Shown here in pieces: positions 1 to 5,993 of a stretch of 5,993 bases of DNA. Within the stretch, counting starts at the first letter, position 1; the number at the start of each line of letters is the position of its first letter. The stretch comes from an uncultured Lachnospiraceae bacterium (GTDB taxonomy: Bacteria; Bacillota; Clostridia; Lachnospirales; Lachnospiraceae): the NCBI GenBank assembly GCA_902783735.1, contig CACZSE010000267.1, positions 1 to 5,993 on the forward strand. Direction: 5' to 3'. The notes below the pieces were generated by a model. That model saw only the letters and a list, made by a program, of their open reading frames with translations. It had not been told where the DNA came from and made no database searches. A program made the translations under genes and the position numbers.

Positions 1-932
1 TCATCTCCGGTAAGGTCTGCGTATTCCAATGCCTTTTCGTATAGTTTTACTGTCTGTTTCGGATTGACCTGAAAAAATGACAAAGGAGAAATATTAAATT
101 TCAGATCGCCTATACAGTCAGTTATCGTATCCGAGCCATAGATCGTAATATATTTTTCTCCCATTATTACGTTGTTCTTTTCCTTGTTTGTGCTGAAGGA
201 TATGCTCTTAATCCCATCAATCTTTATCAGCTGCTCAATCAGTTCCTTTTTGTGAGGCAGACTGTCAGAATTGATCACAAGGCATATCATTAACTCATTA
301 CAGGTAAAAGCTTTACGAATAAGAACATGTCTGACAACTCCCTTATGAAGAATCTCATCATATGCCGGTATGTTATGCTTTTCCATCCAGTTTAAGATGA
401 TATCAAGGATATCCTTGTTCTCTTCACAGCCAAGCACACAATCTGATACAGGTATTATCGCATGAGTCCTTCCTGCGTAGAATCCTGCTGTAAGATTTCC
501 TTCTTTATCATAACCTATGGGATATTGTGCTTTATTCCGGTATCTGAAAGGCTCACCTTCCATTCCGATTATGGATTCCTCTACAGATTCTAAAAAGGAT
601 CTGTCGAACCCTCCCAGCCTGACAAGATTGTTTATCACCTTATCACGCTTATATTTAAGCTGTCTTTCATAGCTCATCTCCTGGATCTGACATCCTCCAC
701 ACCTTCTTGCATCGGGGCATTTTGCCTCAACTCTGAATTTTGATGGTATGAGTATGTCCGTCATCTTACCGTATCCATAGTTCTTTTTTACTTTGGTCAC
801 GACAAAACGAACACGATCTCCTATGAGTGCATCCTTAATAAAAAAGGTGTAGCCGTCTAACTTACCTACACCTTCTCCGTCATTGGTAATATCTGTTATA
901 TCTGCCTCAAGCAGCATGTTCTTTTGGTACAC
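1..932 (-). CDS. rlmD: 23S rRNA (uracil-5-)-methyltransferase, RlmD/RlmCD (RumA) family, C-terminus cut off by window edge
   Basis: This enzyme transfers a methyl group from S-adenosylmethionine to C5 of a uridine in 23S rRNA, in the cytoplasm. The visible 310 residues start with a TRAM RNA-binding domain (about 8-66). A cysteine set typical of the 4Fe-4S cluster of RumA-type enzymes follows: C72, C78 and C81 in a CxxxxxCGGCxxQ motif, and C165. The conserved FFQVNP motif is at 286-291. The window ends before the SAM-binding motif and the catalytic cysteine; family members are roughly 430-460 residues, so about a third is missing. I chose the GTG at 932 because GGAGG lies 8 bases upstream; the first ATG (917) would be 23 bases away. 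In Bacilli one enzyme (RlmCD) methylates both U747 and U1939, so RlmD versus RlmCD cannot be settled here. It follows the cyclase gene by 48 bases on the same strand. Confidence 0.9.
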   Translation of the reverse strand, partial: MYQKNMLLEADITDITNDGEGVGKLDGYTFFIKDALIGDRVRFVVTKVKKNYGYGKMTDILIPSKFRVEAKCPDARRCGGCQIQEMSYERQLKYKRDKVINNLVRLGGFDRSFLESVEESIIGMEGEPFRYRNKAQYPIGYDKEGNLTAGFYAGRTHAIIPVSDCVLGCEENKDILDIILNWMEKHNIPAYDEILHKGVVRHVLIRKAFTCNELMICLVINSDSLPHKKELIEQLIKIDGIKSISFSTNKEKNNVIMGEKYITIYGSDTITDCIGDLKFNISPLSFFQVNPKQTVKLYEKALEYADLTGD

Positions 933-940
933 ACCAATTT

Positions 941-945
941 CCTCC
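941..945 (-). promoter_or_regulatory. ribosome binding site of rlmD, decides its GTG start
   Basis: The minus strand reads GGAGG here, 8 bases before the GTG at 932. The spacing favours GTG over the in-frame ATG five codons further on. Confidence 0.75.
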
Positions 946-980
946 GTTATGCTATTTTGTTATATCTGTCAGCATAATGC

Positions 981-2051
981 TCAATATACAACCTGATTTC
1001 GTCCGTTTGCCTTTCCCTGATAGAGTCTTTCATCGGCTTCTTTAATAGCCGCTTGGGCATTCTTATCAAAATCGTATTCCGATAAACCAAATGTCATGGT
1101 TATCTTTATTTCATTATCTGCCACCTTTATGGAATTGTGCTGAATCTCTCTTCTGAGATCTTCAACCGTTGCAAACGCCTTATCTCCGTTACAGTCGGTG
1201 AAGATTATAAGGAATTCTTCACCTCCCCATCTTGCTACAAATGCATTTTCCGTACATACACGCTTCATGATGGATGCAACGCTCTTAAGTACCTCGTCTC
1301 CGATATCGTGGCCGTATGTATCATTTACTCTCTTGAAGAAATCTATGTCTCCCATAGCTACACTGATCGGACTGTCTCCCTGGGTTTCGATCATCTCTTC
1401 AAGATATTCCAATGCACGCCTTCTGTTATAAAGTCCTGTAAGCCTGTCGGTATTGGCTTCTCTTTTTAGCTGATCATTGTACTTCATAAGCTTCTCTTCG
1501 CTCTCTTTTTCACTCTTGCTGAATACATAGGATATATATATGATCGCAAGAAAGACTGCCGAGATATTTACGATCTGAAGCAGTTTATCTATAAGCAGGC
1601 TGTGAGCAACGAGAGAATCCATCTTACCAAACAGCATTATGATGATGATCCTAATAACCAATACAAAACCGGATGCTATGAATTTATAAACAGACTTCCC
1701 GTATGATCCGAAAAAGCACAGCATCAGGATTATAATAAAATAATTCTGTAGACCTGCACTCCAGCCAAAGACGGGAATAAAATTGATTATATAAAAATAC
1801 AAGAACAGCATAAATAAAGCATATGCTGTTCTTGTTCTTGAATAATATGTAGATACCAAAAGAATGATATTTGTTATTAAAAATGTAATGATCTTTATTG
1901 CGCACTTAGACCAAAGTACAGGGCCTGTCAAAAGGAGGTCAATTGCAAAGGCAATAAACACTGTGATATACATTACTCTCAGTGCAACCATTACCTTCTT
2001 TGTTTCATTTTCGGCCTTAACATCCTGATTAATAAGGCTGAGAATATTCAT
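981..2051 (-). CDS. membrane-bound diguanylate cyclase (six-helix N-terminal domain plus GGDEF domain)
   Basis: The protein (356 residues) should make cyclic di-GMP from two GTP at the inner face of the membrane. Six hydrophobic segments lie at about 21-42, 50-69, 76-94, 102-117, 124-142 and 157-176. An even number fits a cytoplasmic C-terminus. A charged, probably coiled linker (178-200) leads into the GGDEF domain (about 198-356), which opens with DRLTGLYNRR. By alignment to PleD the catalytic residues are present: D235 and E278 (metal), N243 and D252 (guanine), and GGEEF at 276-280. The RxxD inhibitory site expected at 267-270 reads TENA, so it is absent. The membrane half matches no sensor domain I can name and is richer in A/T than the rest. 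ATG lies 3 bases after the yjfF stop with no Shine-Dalgarno sequence, suggesting translational coupling. Identity is secure; the signal sensed is unknown. Confidence 0.93.
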   Translation of the reverse strand: MNILSLINQDVKAENETKKVMVALRVMYITVFIAFAIDLLLTGPVLWSKCAIKIITFLITNIILLVSTYYSRTRTAYALFMLFLYFYIINFIPVFGWSAGLQNYFIIILMLCFFGSYGKSVYKFIASGFVLVIRIIIIMLFGKMDSLVAHSLLIDKLLQIVNISAVFLAIIYISYVFSKSEKESEEKLMKYNDQLKREANTDRLTGLYNRRRALEYLEEMIETQGDSPISVAMGDIDFFKRVNDTYGHDIGDEVLKSVASIMKRVCTENAFVARWGGEEFLIIFTDCNGDKAFATVEDLRREIQHNSIKVADNEIKITMTFGLSEYDFDKNAQAAIKEADERLYQGKANGRNQVVY

Positions 2052-2054
2052 CGG

Positions 2055-3092
2055 TCATTTTTTACGTGCCACAACTATAGATTGTACAACTAAGAAGATG
2101 CACAGCATGGCCGCTACGGTAATACCTGTCCACCAGGCCTGATCCAAACCTGCGGAAGCAACAATATTCTTGATCGTGCTGAGTGAGAGCACACCGAATA
2201 ACGTTCCTATGATATTGCCTACCCCTCCTGTTAACATTGTACCACCAATTATGGAAGATGCAATAGCGTTCATTTCCGCTCCTGCACCGTTTGTAGCAGC
2301 GCCGGACCCGACATGAAGGAAATATACGAATCCACCGATACCTGCCAGTATTCCGCAGAACAGTTGTGATAAGAACCTTGTTCTCTTAACATTTATACCA
2401 AGCATTAACGCTGATTGTCTGTTTCCGCCGACAGCGTAAAACGAACGTCCCAGTTTTGTCCAACGAAGGATCATAAACATTAGTATAACTATAAGAATGG
2501 CAATGATGACACCTATCTCAACATAAGCATTTACATATATACCTTTCTTGTTATAGCTTCCCATGCCGGGTACGTTTACTCTGGTGTTCTTTAGAGCAAC
2601 GAACTTTTCATTGGCTACATTAAACGGATCCGAGTTAATGATGGTTGTCATGCCTTTTGCAAAGAACATACCTGCCAAAGTAACTATAAACGGCTGGATA
2701 TCAAGATATGCCACAAGATAACCCTGTACCAGACCAAAAGCCAAACCTATTCCCAAAGCAAGTAACATTGCTCCGGCCACCGAACCATTATGATAATCAA
2801 GATATACCGCACAGCTCATGGTAACAAGAGCCGTTACTCCGCCGACCGAAATATCGATACCTCCTGTGATCATGACAAGTGACAGACCGCAGGATAAAAT
2901 GATGAGTGCTGCATTCTCATTGAGAATGTTGAAAAAAGCCTGTGGTTTAAGGAATCCCTTTCCCAAAAAGACCATTGCACCGATATACATAAGAATAAAT
3001 ACAACAACCGTGATCGTAAGCAGCAGATTGCTGTCCGTCATGCCTGACAGTTTAGAAAGAAGTCCGCTTTTTTGCTTTGCCGTCTTTTCCAT
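2055..3092 (-). CDS. yjfF: sugar ABC transporter permease, YjfF type (second permease)
   Basis: This is one of two membrane subunits forming the channel of a ribose/galactose-class sugar importer. The 345-residue protein is hydrophobic throughout, with about eight to ten membrane segments. It carries the family motif GGIDISVG at 77-84, FIVTLAGMFF at 135-144, and the glycine-rich EMNAIASSIIGGTMLTGGVG stretch at 273-292 near the cytoplasmic loop that contacts the ATPase. These match E. coli YjfF better than RbsC by memory. The first possible start is TTG at 3098, which would overlap the ytfT stop. I prefer ATG at 3092, 10 bases after AGGAGG, leaving a 2-base gap after ytfT. It probably pairs with YtfT as a heterodimer. 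The symbol reflects family and gene order, not proven substrate. Confidence 0.92.
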   Translation of the reverse strand: MEKTAKQKSGLLSKLSGMTDSNLLLTITVVVFILMYIGAMVFLGKGFLKPQAFFNILNENAALIILSCGLSLVMITGGIDISVGGVTALVTMSCAVYLDYHNGSVAGAMLLALGIGLAFGLVQGYLVAYLDIQPFIVTLAGMFFAKGMTTIINSDPFNVANEKFVALKNTRVNVPGMGSYNKKGIYVNAYVEIGVIIAILIVILMFMILRWTKLGRSFYAVGGNRQSALMLGINVKRTRFLSQLFCGILAGIGGFVYFLHVGSGAATNGAGAEMNAIASSIIGGTMLTGGVGNIIGTLFGVLSLSTIKNIVASAGLDQAWWTGITVAAMLCIFLVVQSIVVARKK

Positions 3093-3094
3093 GA

Positions 3095-4177
3095 TCAAGC
3101 CACCTCCTTCTGCATCTTACCGCTGTTCTTAAACTGCTTCCATTTTGAACTTATAAATTCTCTTACAACAGGCGCAGAGAATACTACCAGCAATATAACT
3201 ACAACTGCTTTATATGCCGGAAGTGCTGTTGACTTAACATTGAACTTATAGAGAGTGGTTGTCAAAAACTGTATTACATATGCACCGATTATGGATGCTG
3301 TCATATTAAACTTACCACCGCTTAAGGAATTACCGCCCAATGCTACGGCAAGGATGGCATCCATTTCGATATCCTTTGCAACAACCGAATAGTTGATGGT
3401 TGAAAGTCTGCTTACCTTAATAAGTCCTGCTACTGCCACGCATATTCCCAAAAGAACAAACGTAAGGAATTTGATAAATGTGGGATTAAGACCGTTCAGT
3501 CTTGATGATTTCGCATTTATTCCTACTGCCTGAACATAAAGTCCAAGGTTAGTAAACTTTAACAGTAAAGCCGTTACTATCATTACCGCAACCGCTATAA
3601 AAAACGGCGTCGGAACCGGAATCCCGGGTATAAAGTTTCCAAAATACCCAAAAGAAGGCTCACTTACTATCGGAAGTTCATTATTGTTGATCCACGCTGC
3701 GATAGAACGTCCTGCGGTAAATAAGATCAATGTTGCGACCATCGGCTGTATCTTGAACCATGACACCAGCACACCGTTAAATGCTCCACAGAGCATGCCT
3801 GCTATAACTGCTATAAGAAATGCGCATATTATGGGCATTCTGAGCTCGTCGGGTCTTGAATTTGTCCCGCAGAGCATTCTCAATATAACACTGCCTGTAA
3901 TAGCGATCCCGGCACCGACCGAAATATCCTGTCCTCCGGATGCGGCAGTTACAAGAGTCATTCCGACTGCAAGTATGGCCAGTTCTGAACCATAATCAAG
4001 TATTGTTATCAAATATCCTGACAATACCGGATTGCCTGCCGCATTCTGACCCATACTGATCTTAAAAAATGAAGGATCCATGATCAGATTGAATAAGGCC
4101 AGCAAGATCAATGCCGCAAGCGGAATGAATATCTGATTTCTGAAGATATTGCTTATCTGAAATTTATTTTTCTGCAT
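3095..4177 (-). CDS. ytfT: sugar ABC transporter permease, YtfT type (first permease)
   Basis: This is the other membrane subunit of the importer, 360 residues from the preferred start. It has an N-terminal helix at about 15-34 and further hydrophobic segments to about residue 337, then a short basic tail. Family motifs are GGQDISVGA at 81-89, FKIQPMVATLILFTAGR at 141-157 and EMDAILAVALGGNSLSGG at 271-288. The IQP(M/F)VATLIL and MDAILAV signatures resemble E. coli YtfT. The reading frame opens at a GTG at 4186, but that codon overlaps the last base of the GGAGG ribosome site, so it cannot be its start. ATG at 4177 sits 8 bases after GGAGG and is chosen. The gene overlaps the end of ytfR by 14 bases, which implies tight coupling. 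A different sugar within the class remains possible. Confidence 0.92.
   Translation of the reverse strand: MQKNKFQISNIFRNQIFIPLAALILLALFNLIMDPSFFKISMGQNAAGNPVLSGYLITILDYGSELAILAVGMTLVTAASGGQDISVGAGIAITGSVILRMLCGTNSRPDELRMPIICAFLIAVIAGMLCGAFNGVLVSWFKIQPMVATLILFTAGRSIAAWINNNELPIVSEPSFGYFGNFIPGIPVPTPFFIAVAVMIVTALLLKFTNLGLYVQAVGINAKSSRLNGLNPTFIKFLTFVLLGICVAVAGLIKVSRLSTINYSVVAKDIEMDAILAVALGGNSLSGGKFNMTASIIGAYVIQFLTTTLYKFNVKSTALPAYKAVVVILLVVFSAPVVREFISSKWKQFKNSGKMQKEVA
3103..3108 (-). promoter_or_regulatory. ribosome binding site of yjfF, inside the end of ytfT
   Basis: AGGAGG, within the longer anti-SD match AAGGAGGTG, lies in the last codons of ytfT. It is 10 bases from the ATG at 3092 and only 4 from a TTG at 3098, which favours the ATG. 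Confidence 0.8.
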
Positions 4178-5678
4178 CACTTTCACCTCCGGCGATCGTA
4201 TTCATGATCATGGTCTGGTTAAGCTCATCTCCCGAAAGCTCTCCAACCACCTTTCTGTCTCTCATGACGATCAGTCTTGAGCATGTACGAAGCATCTCGT
4301 CTGTTTCGGATGAAATAAACGTTATGCTCATTCCTTCAGAAGCAAGCTTAAGAACCAGCTTCTGAATATCAACCTTGGTCCCGACATCGATTCCTCTGGT
4401 CGGCTCATCAAGGATCAGATACTCCGGATGTGTCAAAAGCCATCGTGCAATAATGCATTTCTGCTGATTTCCTCCGGAAAGAGATTTTATGGGTGTGTCT
4501 GCCGATGCTGTCTTTATACTGAGGAGTTTAATATACTCATCCGCAAATTTATTTGCCTCAGCTTTAGTGAAAGGCTTAAAGAAACCTTTCATTACCTGAA
4601 GCGCAAGAATGATATTTTCTCTTACGGACAGATCTCCGATGATCCCATCGATCTTTCTGTCTTCAGGCAGATATGCTATGCCGTTTTTCATGGCATCTAT
4701 CGGTTTGTTTATCTTTATCTCGGTACCGTTCTTCCTTACAGTTCCGCTTATCACTTTGTCGGCACCGAAGATCGCTCTTACACATTCGCTTCTTCCTGAA
4801 CCAAGAAGTCCCGTGAAACCGTTTACCTCTCCTTTCCTTATATGGAAATCGAAAGGTTTTATACCCTGATCCGAAGCCAGACCTTTGGTTTCAAATAAAA
4901 TCTCACTGTTGTCTTCTTTTACTTCTTCTTTATCCTTTTCCTTTATGTCTGAAAGGTCATCAAGCTCTTTTCCGAGCATCTTGGAAACAAGTTCAACTCT
5001 CGGAAGATCAGCAATAGCATATTCACCCACAAGTTTACCGTCACGAAGTACAGTTATCTTGTCACAGACCTCATAGACCTGATCAAGAAAGTGTGTTACG
5101 AATATGATACCTACGCCTCTTGATCTTAAATCCCTCATGAGTTTGAACAGCTTTTCAACTTCCTGTTCATCAAGCGATGAAGTGGGTTCATCAAGAATAA
5201 GCACTTTACATTCCATATCCACCGCTCTGGCTATCGCCACCATCTGCTGCACAGCTATCGAACAGCTTGCAAGCTGCTGGGTTGCCTTTGCAGGAATATC
5301 CAGAGACTGAAGGATCTTCTCGGCACCTTCATTCATCTTCTTCCAATTCTGTAACAGAGCTTCATTTCTTCCTATATACATGTTCTCGGCTACGGAAAGG
5401 TTAGGACACAATGTGATCTCCTGATACACCGTGGAAATACCCATTCTCTGAGCATCCTGAGGAGACTTTATATGAACTTCCTCATCATCGAGCATGATCT
5501 GTCCTTCATCCTTGGTATATACGCCGGTCAATACTTTGATAAGCGTAGATTTTCCTGCCCCGTTCTCACCCATCAAAGCATGTATCTCACCTTCATTCAA
5601 CGAGAAATCTACACCTTGAAGCGCCAAAACGCCCGGAAAGCTTTTATGAATATTTTTTAGTTCTAGTATCTTTTTCAC
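4164..5678 (-). CDS. ytfR: sugar ABC transporter ATP-binding protein with two ATPase domains, YtfR type
   Basis: This 504-residue cytoplasmic subunit powers the importer. Two nucleotide-binding domains are fused, as usual for the ribose/galactose class (MglA, RbsA, YtfR). In domain 1 the Walker A is GENGAGKST (37-45), Q-loop Q86, Walker B VLILDE (159-164), D-loop SSLD (167-170) and H196; its signature is degenerate (CSIAV near 139-143). In domain 2 the Walker A is degenerate (GLLGSGRS, 290-297, arginine for lysine), the signature is intact (LSGGNQQK, 400-407) and Walker B is LILDE (421-425); SSE at 456-458 replaces the H-loop histidine. Such asymmetry is normal for the class and leaves one good ATP site, pairing Walker A of domain 1 with the domain 2 signature. 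A charged linker (about 239-258) joins the domains. The GTG start follows GAGGG by 6 bases. Confidence 0.95.
   Translation of the reverse strand: MKKILELKNIHKSFPGVLALQGVDFSLNEGEIHALMGENGAGKSTLIKVLTGVYTKDEGQIMLDDEEVHIKSPQDAQRMGISTVYQEITLCPNLSVAENMYIGRNEALLQNWKKMNEGAEKILQSLDIPAKATQQLASCSIAVQQMVAIARAVDMECKVLILDEPTSSLDEQEVEKLFKLMRDLRSRGVGIIFVTHFLDQVYEVCDKITVLRDGKLVGEYAIADLPRVELVSKMLGKELDDLSDIKEKDKEEVKEDNSEILFETKGLASDQGIKPFDFHIRKGEVNGFTGLLGSGRSECVRAIFGADKVISGTVRKNGTEIKINKPIDAMKNGIAYLPEDRKIDGIIGDLSVRENIILALQVMKGFFKPFTKAEANKFADEYIKLLSIKTASADTPIKSLSGGNQQKCIIARWLLTHPEYLILDEPTRGIDVGTKVDIQKLVLKLASEGMSITFISSETDEMLRTCSRLIVMRDRKVVGELSGDELNQTMIMNTIAGGESDAEK
4186..4190 (-). promoter_or_regulatory. ribosome binding site of ytfT, inside the end of ytfR
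   Basis: GGAGG on the minus strand lies in the codons for the last residues of YtfR and is 8 bases from the ATG at 4177. It rules out the GTG at 4186 as the real start. Confidence 0.8.
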
Positions 5679-5684
5679 CTGATA

Positions 5685-5689
5685 CCCTC
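5685..5689 (-). promoter_or_regulatory. ribosome binding site of ytfR
   Basis: GAGGG on the minus strand sits 6 bases before the GTG start at 5678. No ATG in frame lies nearby, which supports the GTG. Confidence 0.65.
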
Positions 5690-5725
5690 ACTTCCTGATA
5701 CGTAAATACTTCTCCTCTACCTAAC

Positions 5726-5762
5726 AGACGCGACGCAACGGGTTGATCGCTGCGCCGCGCCT
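5726..5762 (-). promoter_or_regulatory. GC-rich intercistronic RNA hairpin between the binding-protein gene and ytfR
   Basis: In the minus-strand transcript, bases 5762-5748 can pair with 5740-5726 to form a 15-bp stem around a 7-base loop (AUCAACC). Twelve pairs are Watson-Crick and three are G·U. On the plus strand those three positions would be A·C mismatches, so the structure suits only the minus-strand RNA. The bases after the stem read UGUUAGG, with no U-run, so it is not a classic intrinsic terminator. Such hairpins after binding-protein genes often protect the upstream message or weaken read-through, giving more binding protein than membrane subunits. That role is inferred here. Confidence 0.7.
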
Positions 5763-5782
5763 TTATTATTGAGTGTTATTTA

Positions 5783-5993
5783 TTAGATACCGTAGTTATT
5801 TACATCATCCTGTGTGATCGTTGAAGCGTCAAAGCCCTTCTCATCCATGATGATAGTCTTCTCAGGAATAGACTCACCTGCTTCAAGTTTCTTGATGATC
5901 TCGTCAATGTATGAAGACTGGAAAGGATTGCACTGTCCGTCATAGTTCCAGTTCTGAGCAAGGAGCTCTTCAAGTGCCCACTTGTTGCAGTCA
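5783..5993 (-). CDS. ytfQ: sugar ABC transporter substrate-binding protein, C-terminal 69 residues only
   Basis: This is the 3' end of the gene for the extracellular (lipid-anchored in Gram-positives) sugar-binding subunit that delivers substrate to the importer. Only the last 69 residues are inside the window, so the signal peptide, lipobox and sugar-contacting residues are not visible. The tail contains CNPFQSSYIDEIIKKLEAGE followed by a segment with FDAST near its end. This fits the end of a periplasmic-binding-protein type 1 fold, where a helix with a LxxGE ending is followed by a short closing strand. The frame ends in two consecutive TAA codons. Assignment rests mainly on position directly upstream of the ATPase and two permeases. 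The symbol follows gene order and is less certain than for the other subunits. A different binding-protein subfamily is possible. Confidence 0.8.
   Translation of the reverse strand, partial: DCNKWALEELLAQNWNYDGQCNPFQSSYIDEIIKKLEAGESIPEKTIIMDEKGFDASTITQDDVNNYGI

Noticed and set aside
947..977. Inverted repeat TTATGCT/AGCATAA between the cyclase gene and rlmD
   Set aside because: A 7-bp A/T-rich stem with a 17-base loop is weak and has no U-run; it can arise by chance, so I do not call a terminator or operator.
946..1000. Possible promoter for rlmD (TTGAGC and TATAAC on the minus strand)
   Set aside because: The spacing is about 14 bases instead of about 17 and the -35 match is poor.
1684..1905. 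73-codon open frame on the minus strand
   Set aside because: It lies wholly inside the cyclase gene in another frame, has no ribosome site or recognisable domain, and reflects the A/T-rich membrane-coding part.
4784..4819. Loss of function of the ATPase because the second Walker A has arginine instead of lysine
   Set aside because: This substitution and the degenerate first signature are normal in the ribose/galactose importer class.
4428..5310. Several plus-strand open frames opposite ytfR
   Set aside because: They are antisense shadows of a well-conserved ATPase gene, without ribosome sites or family motifs.
5726..5770. Plus-strand intrinsic terminator (same hairpin followed by TTTATTATT)
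   Set aside because: In that direction three stem positions become A·C mismatches, and no plus-strand gene ends nearby.

Overview
The window looks like an ordinary stretch of chromosome from a low-to-mid GC Gram-positive bacterium. A clostridial or Lachnospiraceae-type member of the Bacillota is my inference. It rests on strong GGAGG ribosome sites before most genes, GTG starts, and protein sequences resembling Firmicute members of their families. No rRNA, tRNA, CRISPR array, insertion sequence or phage gene is visible. All six genes lie on the minus strand, so transcription runs from high to low coordinates.

First in reading direction (5993 to 2055) is a sugar ABC importer of the ribose/galactose class. 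It begins with the last 69 residues of a substrate-binding protein. A 104-base gap follows, holding a strong GC-rich hairpin, and then a two-domain ATPase and two different permeases packed with overlaps or gaps of a few bases. The order binding protein, double ATPase, YtfT-type permease, YjfF-type permease is that of the Escherichia coli ytfQ-ytfR-ytfT-yjfF galactofuranose importer, and also of related fructose and arabinose importers in other bacteria. Class and architecture are secure. The exact sugar is not, because most of the binding protein lies outside the window.

Three bases after the second permease stops, a membrane-anchored diguanylate cyclase begins (2051 to 981). It has no ribosome site of its own, so it is probably translated by ribosomes finishing the permease. 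It has six predicted membrane helices, a short charged linker and a GGDEF domain with an intact active site but no product-inhibition site. Cyclic di-GMP synthesis therefore appears tied to expression of the sugar importer. This is the most interesting point in the window.

Last comes a 23S rRNA uracil-5-methyltransferase of the RlmD/RlmCD family (932 to 1). It is cut by the window edge just before its SAM-binding and catalytic motifs. It follows the cyclase by 48 bases on the same strand, and I see neither a convincing terminator nor a promoter in between, so it may be read through. Gaps between genes are all about 100 bases or less. Promoters for the importer and terminators for the unit must lie outside the window.
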